A stretch of 23,579 nucleotides of DNA from JANWHZ01 sp035758575 (GTDB lineage: Bacteria; Patescibacteriota; Saccharimonadia; Saccharimonadales; UBA4665), in the NCBI GenBank assembly GCA_035758575.1, contig DASTXH010000030.1, positions 1-23,579 on the forward strand, written 5' to 3'. The notes under the pieces were generated by a model that searched no databases, was not told the DNA's origin, and saw nothing but the letters and a program-made list of their open reading frames with translations. The first letter of the stretch is position 1; the number at the start of each line of letters is the position of its first letter. The position numbers and the translations under genes are program-made. Below, in pieces: positions 22,015-23,579 of this stretch.

Positions 22015-22725
22015 CTACAGGGTGTTGACTGGCCCGCTAGAGCGAGCCAGCACAGCAACGATGGTTTCTTGCAGGATAAGGATAATGTGAACATGGATGG
22101 ACGAAGTAGTATCATTTAACCCACGCCAGCCCTCCTGACGCGCCCTGTACAAGCGCAGCTGTACATAACCGCGACTGATGTTAGCACTCACGGTTTTTTC
22201 ACTAATGCCTAACGCCGCCGCAATCTCCCGCTGGGTCAGCCCCTCAGCGTTCAGCAGCACGCACGTTCGGTACTGCGGCGACATTTCTATCAGCACCTCT
22301 TTGGTACACAGTAGCTCGCATACCAGCTCCTCGTGACCAGGCACCGACAGTTCAACTACGTCCGGCTCGCCATCGGGCAGCGGCAGGAACTCATACCGCC
22401 GGTTATGGCGGATATAGTCAATAGCCAGATTTTTCGCTACCCGGTAGAGCCATGGCGCAAAGTGGGCAGCAAGCTGCTGGGAAATGCGCCCCTGCTGAGA
22501 GACGTATTTCCACGCGTTCGTAAACGCGTCCTGACAGAGATCGTATGCAGCCTCTCTGTCATTGACCTGGCGTAGCAGGTACCGCACCAGCGGCTTTTTA
22601 TGCTGCTCGTATAGCAGTTCAAAAGCCTGGTGGTCTTTCTGAGACGCCAGCGCTACGACGTTCACGGATGCCACCGTATCGCCTAACGGCGTGGGGCTGG
22701 GAACGTCAGACGACAATGTACGCAT
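22015..22725 (-). CDS. ECF-type RNA polymerase sigma factor
   Basis: The 236-aa protein has both ECF regions. Sigma2 spans about 33-106 (AFELLYEQHKKPLVRYLL, YDLCQDAFTNAWKYV, FAPWLYRVAKNLAIDYIRHNRR). Sigma4 spans about 145-195 (IEMSPQYRTCVLL, GLTQREIAAALGISEKTVSANI). A C-terminal extension of about 35 residues (SSIHVHIILILQETIVAVLA) is hydrophobic and unusual; it might sense a signal or contact the membrane. GAGG lies 7 nt before ATG 22725. No anti-sigma gene is adjacent. Lying at the head of the tra-rep side, it could control element genes. Confidence 0.85.
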   Translation of the reverse strand: MRTLSSDVPSPTPLGDTVASVNVVALASQKDHQAFELLYEQHKKPLVRYLLRQVNDREAAYDLCQDAFTNAWKYVSQQGRISQQLAAHFAPWLYRVAKNLAIDYIRHNRRYEFLPLPDGEPDVVELSVPGHEELVCELLCTKEVLIEMSPQYRTCVLLNAEGLTQREIAAALGISEKTVSANISRGYVQLRLYRARQEGWRGLNDTTSSIHVHIILILQETIVAVLARSSGPVNTL

Positions 22726-22748
22726 TGCCTACCTCGTTTCAATCACTT

Positions 22749-22773
22749 GGGCTATCCTCTCTCTTAATAGCCC
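22749..22773 (-). repeat. Hairpin in the sigma factor leader
   Basis: GGGCTAT (22749-22755) and ATAGCCC (22767-22773) form a perfect 7-bp stem about 24 nt upstream of the sigma start codon. It may be an operator or a leader hairpin. Confidence 0.35.
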
Positions 22774-22872
22774 CCTCTACTTTGACTAACGGATAGAACC
22801 ATAAAACCACTGCGTCTAAACGGGCAATATTTTAGAAATACAAAAATATCTGTTATTTGTCTGGCGAGTATA

Positions 22873-22903
22873 CCTTGACGTCAAGGAACAGATGAGCTAG
22901 AAT
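22873..22903 (+). promoter_or_regulatory. IS1595 transposase promoter overlapped by a perfect palindrome
   Basis: TTGACG (22875-22880), a 17-bp spacer and TAGAAT (22898-22903) form a good promoter ending 7 nt before ATG 22911. A perfect 14-bp palindrome, CCTTGACGTCAAGG (22873-22886), covers the -35. A protein bound there would block transcription. Confidence 0.6.
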
Positions 22904-22910
22904 AAGAGGT

Positions 22911-23579
22911 ATGAAAGCCCCTCGCTACACCATCGATACCTTCCACCAGCACTTTCCTGATGATGCAGCGTGCCTCGACTACCTGTTTAAGAAACAATAC
23001 AATGACCTCGCCGCATGCCCCAAGTGCGGCGTCGCTAACCCTCGATATTACCGTGTCAACAACCGCAAATGCTACGCTTGCAATGATTGTGGATACCAGA
23101 TCAGCCCTACGGCAGGTACGATCTTTGACCACTCACCAACGCCCCTCACAAAGTGGTTTTATGCTATGTACCTGTTCGGTGTCGGCAAGAATGGGGTAAG
23201 CGCAAAAGAGCTAGAACGACATTTAGGGGTAACGTATAAATGTGCATGGAGAATGGCCAAGCAGATACGCCTGCTCATGCAGCAGGGCGGCGATAAGCTG
23301 ACTGATGTCGTGCAGGCCGATGAAACATACGTCGGCGCACCGCGTAAACTGGCACAGAAGTACACGAATAAAATGGCAGTGATCGGCGTCGTTGAGGCTA
23401 AGAAAGGTAACGGTCGGATGAAGGCAGTTGTCACTAAACAGGCTGATGCGACAATAGCGCTTCCATTTTTACGCGCCAGCCTCGCACCTGGCTCAACGCT
23501 CCATACTGACGACAGCCGCATATACAACCGTGTGAAACGAGACTTTACCCATGAGTTCGTCAATCACTCGAAGCTGGAG
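22911..23579 (+). CDS. IS1595-family (ISXO2-like) transposase, 3' end outside window
   Basis: 223 codons are present, with no stop before the window edge. A zinc ribbon (Cys36, Cys39, Cys57, Cys60 in ACPKCG and CYACNDCG) precedes a helical DNA-binding segment (VSAKELERHLGVTYKCAWRM). The DDE/DDN nuclease begins with QADETYVG (Asp137), and the second carboxylate is in LHTDDSRIY (Asp200). The third catalytic residue would lie beyond the window. The start is ATG 22911. AAGAGGT directly before it could act as SD only if transcription starts unusually early, so translation may be leaderless. The terminal inverted repeat was not found. Confidence 0.9.
   Translation, partial: MKAPRYTIDTFHQHFPDDAACLDYLFKKQYNDLAACPKCGVANPRYYRVNNRKCYACNDCGYQISPTAGTIFDHSPTPLTKWFYAMYLFGVGKNGVSAKELERHLGVTYKCAWRMAKQIRLLMQQGGDKLTDVVQADETYVGAPRKLAQKYTNKMAVIGVVEAKKGNGRMKAVVTKQADATIALPFLRASLAPGSTLHTDDSRIYNRVKRDFTHEFVNHSKLE

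Larger units (their letters stand above)
15599..22725. mobile_element. AICE-like integrative (conjugative) element
   Basis: The block joins excisionase, large serine recombinase, RepSA-like initiator, TraSA/FtsK-like translocase, its small upstream partner and an ECF sigma factor. Replication by rolling circle plus double-strand DNA transfer by one FtsK-like protein is the defining AICE strategy of pSAM2-type elements. By eye the codons here are GC-richer than in the preceding 15 kb. Exact borders and att sites were not identified. The left edge may reach 14657 (HNH gene) and the right edge may include the IS1595 gene. Confidence 0.7.

Noticed and set aside
1..23579. CRISPR arrays or tandem direct repeats
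   Set aside because: No regularly spaced identical repeats were seen anywhere in the window.
1..23579. Alternative genetic code (TGA as Gly, as in some CPR phyla)
   Set aside because: Genes end normally at TGA (for example lanB), and no conserved domain contains an in-frame TGA.

Overview
The window looks like accessory chromosome of a small-genome bacterium using the standard genetic code (TGA as stop, TGG as Trp). My best guess is the Candidate Phyla Radiation, probably Saccharibacteria (TM7) or a relative. The clues are a short single-helix type IV pilin-like protein with a typical N-terminus, many short orphan genes, and several genes whose -10 box lies only 6-7 nt before the start codon, so their mRNAs are probably leaderless. 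The taxon is inference: there is no rRNA or ribosomal protein gene here.

Region 1 (1-7.4 kb) is a compact class I lanthipeptide locus. After the end of a SAM methyltransferase come a LanC cyclase (minus strand), a divergent full-length LanB dehydratase, and a Cys-rich precursor peptide with its own promoter and a perfect 14-bp terminator stem. A protein resembling phosphodiester glycosidases (NAGPA fold) and an HD-domain hydrolase follow. LanB would dehydrate Ser/Thr of the precursor and LanC would close thioether rings. No transporter, leader protease, immunity gene or regulator is visible.

Region 2 (7.4-14.4 kb) holds small accessory genes. They are a tRNA-like fold, a possible small RNA, an NYN-nuclease operon, an SDR oxidoreductase, a DUF5946 protein, a Nudix hydrolase, an NTF2-like protein, a four-helix membrane protein, a membrane-anchored six-Cys protein, a truncated P-loop kinase and the pilin-like protein.

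Region 3 (about 15.6-22.7 kb, possibly from 14.66 kb) is, by eye, richer in GC. It reads as an integrated conjugative element with the gene set of actinomycete AICEs (pSAM2-like). It has an excisionase-like HTH protein, a large serine recombinase, a rolling-circle Rep initiator, a TraSA/FtsK-like DNA translocase split by a frameshift, a small AICE-type protein and an ECF sigma factor. An IS1595-family transposase (ISXO2-like) begins at 22.9 kb and runs off the window. If the host is an epibiont of Actinobacteria, this element would suggest host-to-epibiont transfer.
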